DNA of 64,000 nucleotides. Source: Deltaproteobacteria bacterium (GTDB taxonomy: Bacteria; Myxococcota_A; Polyangia; Polyangiales; Polyangiaceae). The position numbers and the translations under genes were made by a program. Location of the stretch: the NCBI GenBank assembly GCA_016218915.1, contig JACRCQ010000016.1:62001-126000 (forward strand), given 5' to 3'. Below are positions 23,020 to 30,866 of this stretch, piece after piece. The notes beneath the pieces are model-generated. The model saw only the letters and a list, made by a program, of their open reading frames with translations, was not told the origin of the DNA and did not search any database. Position 1 is the first letter of the stretch. Each line of letters opens with the position of its first letter.

Positions 23020-24618
23020 CTAGGGTTCCGCCGTGGTTGCGGCGACCGCGCCTGCTTCGGGCGCCATCGCACGGTGCACGTCGCTCAGCCGGGTCCAGTT
23101 CATGGGATGGCCGAGCTGGGCCGCGATTCGCGCCAGGATCTCCCATCCCGGGCGAGCGTCGCCCAACGGTTGCAGCGCCCGCATGCTTCGCTGGGCGATG
23201 CCCTTGGAATTGACGTAGGTGCCGTCGGTCTCAGCCCAGGAGCAAGCCGGCAGCAGCAGGCTGGCGGCCTGGGTGAGCGGACCGTCCCAGATGCCGGTCA
23301 CGATCAGCGCCTTGAGCTTCTTGAGGAGCTTTCCGGCTTCGTCCGCGTCCACCGGGACCGCAGAGCCGATCGCGAGCACGTGGGTGATTCGTCCCTTCTC
23401 GATCCCTTCGAGCAGCTGATCAAAGGGGCGCGGCGGCGTGGTCGTGGTGACGTCGGTTGCGCCTGCGGTGTTCGGGTTCTTGTCCGGGTGGCGCAGGATG
23501 TCGTCGCACTCGCCCACCGGCTTGCCGGACAGGAAGAAGTCACCCAGGCCGAGATGGGTCCTGGCGAGGGTGACGAGCGCGAAGTTGTCCTCGTTCGAGT
23601 GCTGTGCGCTGAGCACCACCGCGGTGGAATCCTGGGGCAGCGCCTTGATGCGCTCTGCAGCCTTCGCGATCGCGGCCTTGAGCGTGGCCTGCTTGCCATC
23701 GATCCGCGCGTGCGTGATCCGGTCGTTGTGGGCCCACTTGTACGACAGCATGCCTTCGTCGCACATCCAGTACCGGTTGACCGCTTCGTTGTCCCGCGGG
23801 CGATAGCGGTAGGCCTTCTGGTAGCGCGGGTCGAAGTCGAGCCAGCTGTTGCAGCCGGTGGCGCAGCCCTGGCAGATGCTTCGTGCGCTGCGCAGGAACC
23901 AGACGCGCGCCTTGAAGCGGAAGTCCTTGCTGGTGAGGGCGCCGACCGGGCAGACGTGCTCGGTCATCAGGGTGTAGGGATGATCCAGGCTGCGCCCTGG
24001 CGCCACGACGATCTCGCTGGTGTTGCCACGCTCCCGCTTCTCGAGCACCGGGTCCTTGGCCACCTCTGCGCAGAAGCGCACGCAACGAGTGCACACGATG
24101 CAGCGCTCGGCGTCGTAGACGATGGTCGGGCCAAAGACCGTGGCCTTGGGCTTGTGGATGATCTCGTCGCGCATTCGCTTGGAGGTCTTCTGGTGCGCGA
24201 GCCAGTAGTCCTGCAGCTTGCACTCGCCGGCCTGGTCGCAGATCGGGCAGTCGACCGGGTGGTTGAGCAGCAGGAACTCCTGCACAGAACGGCGCGCTTC
24301 TCGGACATGGGCGCTGGAGTCCGAGAGGATCTCCATGCCCGCGGCGGCCGGGATCTGGCAGGCAGGCTGCAGCTTCGGCTTCTTCTCCGGACGGTGGGTT
24401 CCGGTTTCCGGATCCCAACGCAGCACGTCGAGCGTCAGCGGCTTGCGACCGGCTTCGGGAAGGATCTCGACCAGGCACATGCGGCAGTTGGTCGCGACGG
24501 TCAGACCTGGATGCCAGCAATAGTACGGGATCTCGACACCTGCCCGGTGGGCTGCTCGCAGGATGGTGTCACCCTCCTGGAACTCGACTTCCTTGCCATC
24601 GATCTTGAAGGTCGGCAT
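23020..24618 (-). CDS. nuoG: NADH-quinone oxidoreductase subunit G
   Basis: A 532-residue subunit of the electron-input arm. The N-terminal [2Fe-2S] site (YYCWHPGLTVATNCRMCLVE) is followed by HPVDCPICDQAGEC, which supplies the His/Cys-ligated N5 cluster. Next come CIVCTRCVRFC with CPVGAL, and CQGCATGCNSW. A shortened molybdopterin-oxidoreductase-like region ends the protein (LLLPACSWAETDGTYVNSKG); it is shorter than the 700-900 residues of many NuoG proteins. It lies between nuoD and nuoH with 19- and 17-nt gaps, and nuoE and nuoF are missing from their usual place before it. Confidence 0.93.
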   Translation of the reverse strand: MPTFKIDGKEVEFQEGDTILRAAHRAGVEIPYYCWHPGLTVATNCRMCLVEILPEAGRKPLTLDVLRWDPETGTHRPEKKPKLQPACQIPAAAGMEILSDSSAHVREARRSVQEFLLLNHPVDCPICDQAGECKLQDYWLAHQKTSKRMRDEIIHKPKATVFGPTIVYDAERCIVCTRCVRFCAEVAKDPVLEKRERGNTSEIVVAPGRSLDHPYTLMTEHVCPVGALTSKDFRFKARVWFLRSARSICQGCATGCNSWLDFDPRYQKAYRYRPRDNEAVNRYWMCDEGMLSYKWAHNDRITHARIDGKQATLKAAIAKAAERIKALPQDSTAVVLSAQHSNEDNFALVTLARTHLGLGDFFLSGKPVGECDDILRHPDKNPNTAGATDVTTTTPPRPFDQLLEGIEKGRITHVLAIGSAVPVDADEAGKLLKKLKALIVTGIWDGPLTQAASLLLPACSWAETDGTYVNSKGIAQRSMRALQPLGDARPGWEILARIAAQLGHPMNWTRLSDVHRAMAPEAGAVAATTAEP

Positions 24619-24637
24619 GGGCGTTTGCGTGGCGACC

Positions 24638-25852
24638 TCAGTGGTCGCACTCGCCTCCGATCATGTTGAGCGACCCGAAGGTCGGGATGATGTCAGCCAT
24701 CATGTGGCCCTGGATGAGCCTGGAGAGGGTGCTGACGATGGGATAGCAAGGGGGGCGGATCCTCACGCGCCAGGGCGTGCCGGAGCCGTCGGACACGAGG
24801 TAGAAGCCGAGCTCGCCGTTGGCTGCTTCGGTGTAGCCGTACGCTTCGCCGGCAGGCACCTTGATCCCTTCCATCACGATCTTGAAGTGACGGATGGTCG
24901 ACTCGATGGTCGAGTAGACTTCCTGCTTGTCAGGAAGCACGATCGAGGGGTCGTCGACCGAGATCGGCCCGTCATCCGGCATCTGCTCGATCGCCTGGCG
25001 GATGATTCGGGCGCTCTGCCGGACCTCCTCCATGCGGACCATGAAGCGATCGTAGTTGTCGCCCTTGGTGCCGACCGGTACGTCGAAGTCGAATCGGTCG
25101 TAGACCAGGTAGGGATGGGCCTTGCGGACGTCGTAGGGCACTCCCGTCGATCGCAGGCAGGGGCCGGTCCACGACATGGCGATCGCGTCTTCGGCGCTGA
25201 TCGAGCCGACATCCATGACGCGATCCATGAAGATTCGGTTGTTCTGCACCAGCGACAGCGCCTCTTCGTTGGCGGCGAGCACATGGGGCATCGCGGCGAT
25301 GATCGCCTGCTTGAAGTGCGGTGTCGGTGGCTGGGCCATGCCGCCCACTCGAGCGAACGAGTGCGTGATGCGCGCGCCGGTCTCTTCCTCCAGGATGTCG
25401 AAGAGCATCTCGCGAGCCCGTGTGAACCACAGGAAGGGAGTGAAGGCTCCCAGCTCCATGCACACGGCGGCGTTGCACACCAGGTGATCGGCGATGCGCG
25501 CCATCTCCCCGAGAATGACGCGGTAGTACTGGCAGCGCTCCGGCACGGTGATGCCGCAGAGCTTCTCCACTGCGAGAGCGAAGCCCACGTTGTTGAGCAT
25601 GGGCGACGAGTAGTTGCATCGGTCGACGTAGGGGAAGCATTGCGACCAGGTGCCGCGCTCGCACATCTTCTCGAAGCCGCGGTGCAGGTAGCCGATCTGC
25701 ACGTCGCCTTTGACCACGGTTTCGCCGGACAGCTCGAGCACGATCCGGACCGTGCCGTGCGTGGCGGGGTGGGAAGGGCCCATCATCAGCTGCATCGGAT
25801 CCGAGGGCAGCTCGAGGGCAGTCTCGTCGAGTTCCTGATCCAGCGGTTCCAT
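24638..25852 (-). CDS. nuoD: NADH-quinone oxidoreductase subunit D
   Basis: A 404-residue 49-kDa-type subunit. MGPSHPATHGTVRIVLEL and DVQIGYLHRGFEKMCE are diagnostic; the GPSHPATHG His and the later PYVDRCNYSSPM Tyr/Asp belong to the quinone-reduction pocket. The C-terminus IIPTFGSLNMIGGECDH follows the family ending (DPVMGEVDR-like) but closes with GECDH. The start overlaps the nuoC stop by 1 nt (TGATG). Confidence 0.95.
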   Translation of the reverse strand: MEPLDQELDETALELPSDPMQLMMGPSHPATHGTVRIVLELSGETVVKGDVQIGYLHRGFEKMCERGTWSQCFPYVDRCNYSSPMLNNVGFALAVEKLCGITVPERCQYYRVILGEMARIADHLVCNAAVCMELGAFTPFLWFTRAREMLFDILEEETGARITHSFARVGGMAQPPTPHFKQAIIAAMPHVLAANEEALSLVQNNRIFMDRVMDVGSISAEDAIAMSWTGPCLRSTGVPYDVRKAHPYLVYDRFDFDVPVGTKGDNYDRFMVRMEEVRQSARIIRQAIEQMPDDGPISVDDPSIVLPDKQEVYSTIESTIRHFKIVMEGIKVPAGEAYGYTEAANGELGFYLVSDGSGTPWRVRIRPPCYPIVSTLSRLIQGHMMADIIPTFGSLNMIGGECDH

Positions 25853-26466
25853 CAGCTTGGCTCCCGCGACCTTCCGTCGCTCGTTGCCTGGTCCTTGTGC
25901 TCCAGTGGGAAAGCGTTGCGTCCGAAGCTCATCCCTTCGTCGTCTCCGAACGGCTGCAGCTTGCCGAGCACATCGGCGCCTTCGCGGTAGGGCACCAGAG
26001 GCTGGGTCTTGTCCGCCGGGTAGTCCTTGCGCAGCGGGTGCCCCTCGAACTCCTCGTAGAGCAGGATTCGGCGCAGGTCAGGGTGGCCCACGAAGCGGAT
26101 GCCCATCAGATCCCACGTCTCGCGCTCGAACCAGTCCGCGCCCGGCCACACCGGAACGAGGCTGTCGAGCTTCGCACCATCCCCTTCGCGGTCCCCCACG
26201 CGCGTCTTGATGCGCAGACGATGTCCGAGCGAGAGCGAGTGCAGGTGCGCTACGACTTCGAATCTCGGCTCGCGATCCGGGAAGTCGACGCCGCACAGGT
26301 CGACGAGCATGTTCATCTGGCAGCCTGGATCGTCGCGCAGGAACCGTGCGACCTCGCGCCATCGGCTCGCTGCGATCACCGCGGTGTCGTCGCCATGCGC
26401 CGAGTGGACCTCGAGCACCGCGTCGCCAAACCATTTCCTGACCGTTTCAAGGAGCTTTTCGGACAT
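25852..26466 (-). CDS. nuoC: NADH-quinone oxidoreductase subunit C
   Basis: A 204-residue 30-kDa-type subunit. LVDLCGVDFPDREPRFEVV and SLVPVWPGADWFERETWDLMG are the family signatures, followed by FEGHPLRKDYPAD. It forms the connecting arm of complex I with NuoD, to which it is translationally coupled by a 1-nt overlap. The start ATG 26466 is 50 nt after nuoB. Confidence 0.95.
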   Translation of the reverse strand: MSEKLLETVRKWFGDAVLEVHSAHGDDTAVIAASRWREVARFLRDDPGCQMNMLVDLCGVDFPDREPRFEVVAHLHSLSLGHRLRIKTRVGDREGDGAKLDSLVPVWPGADWFERETWDLMGIRFVGHPDLRRILLYEEFEGHPLRKDYPADKTQPLVPYREGADVLGKLQPFGDDEGMSFGRNAFPLEHKDQATSDGRSREPS

Positions 26467-26516
26467 GGAGTGTCACCTTCGCCCAGGGAACTCAGCCACG
26501 GCAGACCATGAGGCCA

Positions 26517-27101
26517 TCAGGCGCTCTTCTCCCCCTTGGGGGTGCGCAGCTGCACGAGCTTCGAAGCGGGATCGACGCGCGGCTTGACGATCCCGGGCGT
26601 ACGGTCCCGCCGCTGGATTTTGTCCTGAAGCAGCATGAGCGCGTCGAGGACAGCTTCCGGGCGAGGAGGGCAACCTGGGATGTAGATGTCGACCGGAACG
26701 ACCTTATCGATCCCGGCCAGGGTAGCGTAGTTGTCGTAGAAGCCGCCGGACGAGGCGCAGGTCCCGAAGGCGATCACCCACTTGGGGTCGGCGATCTGCT
26801 CATAGACGCGCCGCAAGACCGGGGCCTGGCGCTGGCTGACGGTTCCGACGACCCAGAGCAGGTCAGCCTGGCGCGGGGTGAAACGAGGGGCTTCTGCGCC
26901 AAAGCGGGCCATGTCGAACCGCGGGCTCATGGTCGCCATGTACTCCATGGCGCAGCAGGCGGTGATGAACGGGTACTGGAACAGCGAGTACTTCTGCGCC
27001 CAGGCCAGGAGCTCGTTGAACTTGGTGACCGCGAAACCCGACTGGCCGGGCTCGACCACCTGCACGCGGGGAGCATCGCTGCCCGAGGGTTTGCGAGTCA
27101 T
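26517..27101 (-). CDS. nuoB: NADH-quinone oxidoreductase subunit B
   Basis: A 194-residue subunit that carries the N2 [4Fe-4S] cluster next to the quinone. The four ligands are in ACCAMEYMA (two adjacent Cys), FGTCASSGG and PGCPPRPEAV. ATG 27101 is chosen because it forms an ATGA overlap with the nuoA stop and has GGGAGAA just upstream; a longer open frame upstream overlaps nuoA. Confidence 0.95.
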   Translation of the reverse strand: MTRKPSGSDAPRVQVVEPGQSGFAVTKFNELLAWAQKYSLFQYPFITACCAMEYMATMSPRFDMARFGAEAPRFTPRQADLLWVVGTVSQRQAPVLRRVYEQIADPKWVIAFGTCASSGGFYDNYATLAGIDKVVPVDIYIPGCPPRPEAVLDALMLLQDKIQRRDRTPGIVKPRVDPASKLVQLRTPKGEKSA

Positions 27102-27457
27102 TTCTCCCATTCCAGCGCACCTTTCCTCAGGGCGTACACCAGGCCGACCACGAGCACGGCCAGAAAGCCGACCATGCTCACCATCCCGACCCATCCCAGG
27201 GCGCGAAAGCGAACCGCCCAGACGTACAGAAACACCGCTTCGATGTCGAAGACGACAAACAGAATGGCGGTCAGGTAGAACTTGACGCTCATTCGGATCT
27301 TGCGGGCACCGGGAGACTCATTGCCGGACTCGAAGGGCATGAGCTTGGCAGGGGACGGGTTCTTCGGGCCGAGGAAGTGCCCGGCGACGAAGAAGCCCAT
27401 GACTACCAATCCTGCGAGGGCGAACATGAGCAAGAGCGGTGCATAGGTGGCCACCAT
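27098..27457 (-). CDS. nuoA: NADH-quinone oxidoreductase subunit A
   Basis: A 119-residue membrane subunit with three helices. PFESGNESPGARKIRMSVKF and the following FVVFDIEAVFLYVWAV are diagnostic of NuoA. The usual loop Cys of PFECG is replaced by Ser here (PFESG), which is common in several phyla. ATG 27457 is preceded by AAGGAG about 10 nt upstream. It is the first gene of the nuo operon, behind the promoter at 27524-27552. Confidence 0.95.
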   Translation of the reverse strand: MVATYAPLLLMFALAGLVVMGFFVAGHFLGPKNPSPAKLMPFESGNESPGARKIRMSVKFYLTAILFVVFDIEAVFLYVWAVRFRALGWVGMVSMVGFLAVLVVGLVYALRKGALEWEK

Positions 27458-27523
27458 CGAACGCGCTCCTTGGCTCTTGCCCGAGAGCCGCGAACCCCGC
27501 GAAACTACGAGCAAGATGCAGGC

Positions 27524-27552
27524 TCCGTAGCCCCGGGTAGGGAGCGTGTCAA
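27524..27552 (-). promoter_or_regulatory. Promoter of the nuo operon
   Basis: On the minus strand, consensus TTGACA (27552-27547), a 17-nt spacer and TACGGA (27529-27524) lie about 67 nt upstream of the nuoA ATG, predicting a roughly 60-nt leader. It is the best -35 match seen upstream of any operon in the window. Confidence 0.65.
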
Positions 27553-27653
27553 TCAGGGGGTTGCGGAACGATTGCGGCCCGGGGCAAAGGGGGGGCTGGG
27601 GTGACCGTTTGAGCCGATCCAGAGGGCTCCGGGCCTCAGGCTCCAGGCCTCCG

Positions 27654-27895
27654 ATTTTGACCACCCCTCGTGCCAAGACCTGTGTTTTTCGGCTCATCGT
27701 GATCAGCCGTAGACACATACAGGCTGGCAGGGGCGCTCTGGCTGAAGCCTGCAGCCCGGAGCCTGAAGCCTCCTATTTTGACCACCCCTCGTGCCAAGAC
27801 CTGTGTTTTTCGGCTCATCGTGATCAGCCGTAGACACAAACAGGCTGGCAGGGGCGCTCTGGCTGAAGCCTGCAGCCCGGAGCCTGAAGCCTGCA
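27654..27895. repeat. 121-bp tandem direct repeat, two copies
   Basis: Copy 1 spans 27654-27774 and copy 2 27775-27895; they are nearly identical with only scattered changes. Each copy contains an interrupted palindrome CGGCT-CATCGTGATC-AGCCG and a CCTGCAGCCCGGAGCCTGAAG segment that partly repeats again at both flanks. The array fills most of the 489-nt gap between nuoA and the HAD gene; the rest holds the nuo promoter. Small open frames inside (MSRKTQVLARGVVKIG-type) are repeat-derived and have no start signals. Confidence 0.85.
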
Positions 27896-27931
27896 GCCCT
27901 TCTTCCAGCAGCCGTCGGGTGCGCTCGGCGC

Positions 27932-27937
27932 TATAAG
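27932..27937 (+). promoter_or_regulatory. -10-like element close to HAD gene start
   Basis: TATAAG ends 9 nt before the ATG at 27947, with no ribosome binding site between. If used, the transcript would be nearly leaderless. No -35 at normal spacing was found. Confidence 0.35.
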
Positions 27938-27946
27938 CCCCGGACC

Positions 27947-28582
27947 ATGAACAAGGCATTGCCCCTGGTCACCTTCGACCTCGGAGGGGTCATCGTCCGG
28001 ATCAGCACATCTCTCGAAGAAGCTGCTTTCAGGGCCGGAGTGAAGCTTCGGGACGCGAAGCCTGATCAGACCCGCTGGTCCTCGTTGTTCGTGCAGTGGC
28101 AGAGCGGGCAGGTGACGGACGAGGCGTTTTTCGAGCAGTGGGCTGCGTGTGTGGGGAGGTTCGACGCGCACGACGCGCCCAAGCTGTCTCTGGGCTGGCT
28201 GCAGCACGAGTTTGAGGGGATCCAGGCGCTGCTCGGCTCGCTACACGGGCTCGGCGTGCCCATGGGTTGTCTGTCGAACACCAGCCGTCATCACTGGGAC
28301 TACATGCTCGCCGAGACGGATCGCTACCCGAGCTTGCGGTGGCTCCAGCATCTGCACGCAAGCCACCTGATTGGCGTGATGAAACCCGATGAGGCGATCT
28401 ACCGGGCGTATGAGCGTCTGACCGGGTACCGACCCGAAGACATCGTGTTCTTCGACGACCTGCAGGCGAACGTGGATGGTGCGAAGCGGTGCGGCTGGCA
28501 GGCGGTGCGCATCGATCCCAAGGCAGATCCTGCGGCGCAGGTGAGAGCGCGTCTGCGGGAGATCGGCGTCCTGCCAGGCTGA
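27947..28582 (+). CDS. HAD-superfamily hydrolase (YihX-like)
   Basis: A 211-residue HAD-IA phosphatase. Motif I is TFDLGGVIV with the nucleophile Asp and the DLGGV variant typical of YihX-like sugar-phosphate phosphatases; motif II is CLSNTS; motif III Lys is in GVMKPDEAIYRAY; motif IV is IVFFDDLQANVDGA. It probably acts on a small phosphorylated metabolite in the cytoplasm. It stands alone, with a promoter-like sequence immediately before the start and no Shine-Dalgarno sequence. Confidence 0.88.
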   Translation: MNKALPLVTFDLGGVIVRISTSLEEAAFRAGVKLRDAKPDQTRWSSLFVQWQSGQVTDEAFFEQWAACVGRFDAHDAPKLSLGWLQHEFEGIQALLGSLHGLGVPMGCLSNTSRHHWDYMLAETDRYPSLRWLQHLHASHLIGVMKPDEAIYRAYERLTGYRPEDIVFFDDLQANVDGAKRCGWQAVRIDPKADPAAQVRARLREIGVLPG

Positions 28583-28602
28583 CCCGGGTGCCCGGTCGCG
28601 CG

Positions 28603-28631
28603 TTGTGACTCCGCGCCCGTGCGCGTACAAT
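28603..28631 (+). promoter_or_regulatory. Promoter of Cys-rich lipoprotein gene
   Basis: TTGTGA (28603-28608), 17-nt spacer, TACAAT (28626-28631). The start codon lies 64 nt further downstream at 28695. Confidence 0.65.
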
Positions 28632-28694
28632 GACAACGGTTGCTCTTGTTTTCGACCGGCCGACTGCAGGACCCATCGGGCGGAGGGCATTGGT

Positions 28695-30812
28695 ATGAGA
28701 CGGATCCTTGCGCGTGGAACCCTGGCAAGCGCGCTCGCGCTCACGGTCGGTCCGGCCGCCTGCTCGATCACGGCACCGTCGGACGAGGACCTGATGGGTG
28801 GGGGCGGCGCTGGCGGCACGGTGGACGCGTCTGCGCCGGAGGTTGCGAGCGAAGGTTCCGTGGATGCTGCCACGGACAAGGTGGGGGATCAGACGCCGCC
28901 GATCGACGTGGCGTGCGGTGTGACCGAGAAGGTCTGCAATTCAGGATGCGTGTCGAAGAACGACCCGCTGTTCGGATGCACGGATACGGGATGTACGCCT
29001 TGCAGCACGCAGCACGTGTCGGCCACGTGTCTGTCAGGCAAGTGCCAGCTCGGAGCCTGCGAGACCGGCTGGGGAGACTGCGACAAGAACGCGGCCAATG
29101 GCTGTGAGGCGAACCTGCAGAGCGACCCGTTGCGATGCGGGACCTGCACGACCGCATGCTCGTATCCGAATGCCACGCCCCTTTGCCAGGCCGGAACGTG
29201 CGCGATCGGAGCGTGCACGCTGCCCTGGGGGAACTGCGACGGCAACGACGCGAACGGCTGCGAGACGCAGGTCAACGACATCCAGCACTGCGGGTCGTGC
29301 ACCCAAGGGTGCATATCGAGCCACGCGACGGCCACGTGCAGCAACGGGGTATGCGAGCTGGGTCCTTGTGATTCCGGCTGGGGCAACTGCGACAATGACG
29401 GGTCGAACGGCTGCGAGGCGAACCTGCAGACCGACGCGCAGCACTGCGGCACCTGCGCCACGCCCTGCGCGCCAGCGCATGCCACCGGCCAATGCGCAGC
29501 AGGGCAATGCCAGCTCGGAGCGTGCGACACGGGCTTTCGCAACTGCAACAACCAAGCGGCAGACGGGTGCGAAACCGACATCACCTCCGATCCCGCGAAC
29601 TGCGGGAACTGCAAGAACAACTGCCCGACCGTGGCTCATGCCACGGCCAGCTGCGTAGCCTCGAGCTGCCAGCAGACGTGCGACCCCGGCTGGGCTCATT
29701 GCCTGGCGTGGGGCAACGCCTGCGAGACGGACATTCTCAACGACAATTCGAACTGCGGCGCGTGCGACAAGAACTGCAACAACGCGCCCAACGGCAGCGG
29801 AACGTGCGTGAACGGCACGTGCACGCTCGCCTGCAACAAAGGGTGGGGCGATTGCGACAACAACGTCAGCAATGGCTGCGAGACCATCCTGTCCTCCAAC
29901 ACCAACTGCGGTGGATGCGGGCGCACGTGCCAGACCGGCTCGTGCCAGAACGGTGCATGTCCTCCTGAAGTTCTCGCGCAGAACCAGTCCAACGTGCAGG
30001 GGATCGCCGTGGACGCGACGAACGTGTACTTCGGTACGCTCAGCGCGGCGATGGCAGTGCCCAAGACCGGGGGCGGCGTGTTCACCATCGAGCCCATCCC
30101 TGGGGGCGCGAGCATTTCCAACGTGGTGGTGGACGCGACCAACACCTACTGGACCAGCTACAACCTCGGCCGTCTGTTCAAGGATTCGCTGACAGGAGCC
30201 GGGGGGGCCACGGATCTGGTCACGGGCGAAAACGGCGTGTCAGGTCTGGTGCTCGACACGGACTGGATCTACTTCGCGGTGGCGCTCAGCCCGAATGGTT
30301 CGGTCCAGAAGGTCAAGACCGACGGGACAGGTCAGCAGTCCATTGCCAACAACCAGATGCAGCCCCGCGGCATCGCTGTGGACGGCACGTACGTGTACTG
30401 GGTGAACTTCGGCGCTGGGACCGTGATGAGGGCGGACAAGAGCTCGCCGACGCCCACGCCCACGACGTTGATCACGGGGCAGGGGAACCCTCGGGGTCTG
30501 GTTGCGGATGCTACCTCGCTCTATTGGACGAACAACGGCCAGGGCACGGTGATGAAGGCCAACAGCGACGGGACCGCAGTGGTGACGCTGGCAGGCAACG
30601 AGAACCAGGCGTACGGGATCGCGATCGACGCAACGCACGTGTACTGGACGACGGATCGCAACCCGGGCGAAGTGATGAAGGTAAGCAAGTCCGGCGGCAC
30701 TGAGGTGACGCTGGCTGCCAACCAGGCGCGTCCCCGCGGCATCGCCGTGGACGCCACGCACGTCTACTGGCTCACCAACCAGAGCGGCCAGGTCTTGCGT
30801 ACGCCCAAATAG
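28695..30812 (+). CDS. Cys-rich repeat lipoprotein with beta-propeller-like C-terminus
   Basis: A 705-residue exported protein; start ATG 28695 with CGGAGGG upstream. The signal sequence ends at VGPAACS, a probable lipobox. A Gly/Asp/Ala linker leads to about eight Cys-rich repeats of 35-45 residues, each with a core like GWGDCDKNAANGCE followed by CGTC or CGSC, a type abundant in myxobacteria. The last 270 residues contain six or more repeats with IAVDATHVYW or similar, spaced about 45 residues, that look like NHL/YWTD-type propeller blades. A surface-exposed binding or adhesion role is likely; no catalytic residues were seen. Confidence 0.75.
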   Translation: MRRILARGTLASALALTVGPAACSITAPSDEDLMGGGGAGGTVDASAPEVASEGSVDAATDKVGDQTPPIDVACGVTEKVCNSGCVSKNDPLFGCTDTGCTPCSTQHVSATCLSGKCQLGACETGWGDCDKNAANGCEANLQSDPLRCGTCTTACSYPNATPLCQAGTCAIGACTLPWGNCDGNDANGCETQVNDIQHCGSCTQGCISSHATATCSNGVCELGPCDSGWGNCDNDGSNGCEANLQTDAQHCGTCATPCAPAHATGQCAAGQCQLGACDTGFRNCNNQAADGCETDITSDPANCGNCKNNCPTVAHATASCVASSCQQTCDPGWAHCLAWGNACETDILNDNSNCGACDKNCNNAPNGSGTCVNGTCTLACNKGWGDCDNNVSNGCETILSSNTNCGGCGRTCQTGSCQNGACPPEVLAQNQSNVQGIAVDATNVYFGTLSAAMAVPKTGGGVFTIEPIPGGASISNVVVDATNTYWTSYNLGRLFKDSLTGAGGATDLVTGENGVSGLVLDTDWIYFAVALSPNGSVQKVKTDGTGQQSIANNQMQPRGIAVDGTYVYWVNFGAGTVMRADKSSPTPTPTTLITGQGNPRGLVADATSLYWTNNGQGTVMKANSDGTAVVTLAGNENQAYGIAIDATHVYWTTDRNPGEVMKVSKSGGTEVTLAANQARPRGIAVDATHVYWLTNQSGQVLRTPK

Positions 30813-30848
30813 CTTCAACGAGCAGCTTGTCCCAAACCGCTCGGCATC

Positions 30849-30857
30849 TGGCATACT
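30849..30857 (+). promoter_or_regulatory. Extended -10 just before kinase start
   Basis: TGG-CATACT (TGn plus -10) ends 9 nt before the GTG at 30867. TTGTCC lies 19 nt further upstream. There is no ribosome binding site, so a leaderless transcript is possible. Confidence 0.4.
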
Positions 30858-30866
30858 GTCAGATCT

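Noticed and set aside
23003..23146. Longer NuoH start
   Set aside because: The extension overlaps nuoG and is Arg/Gly-rich without resemblance to NuoH; the ATG at 23002 begins the normal first helix.
23014..24669. 551-residue frame antisense to nuoG
   Set aside because: nuoG is unambiguous; the antisense product has no recognisable features.
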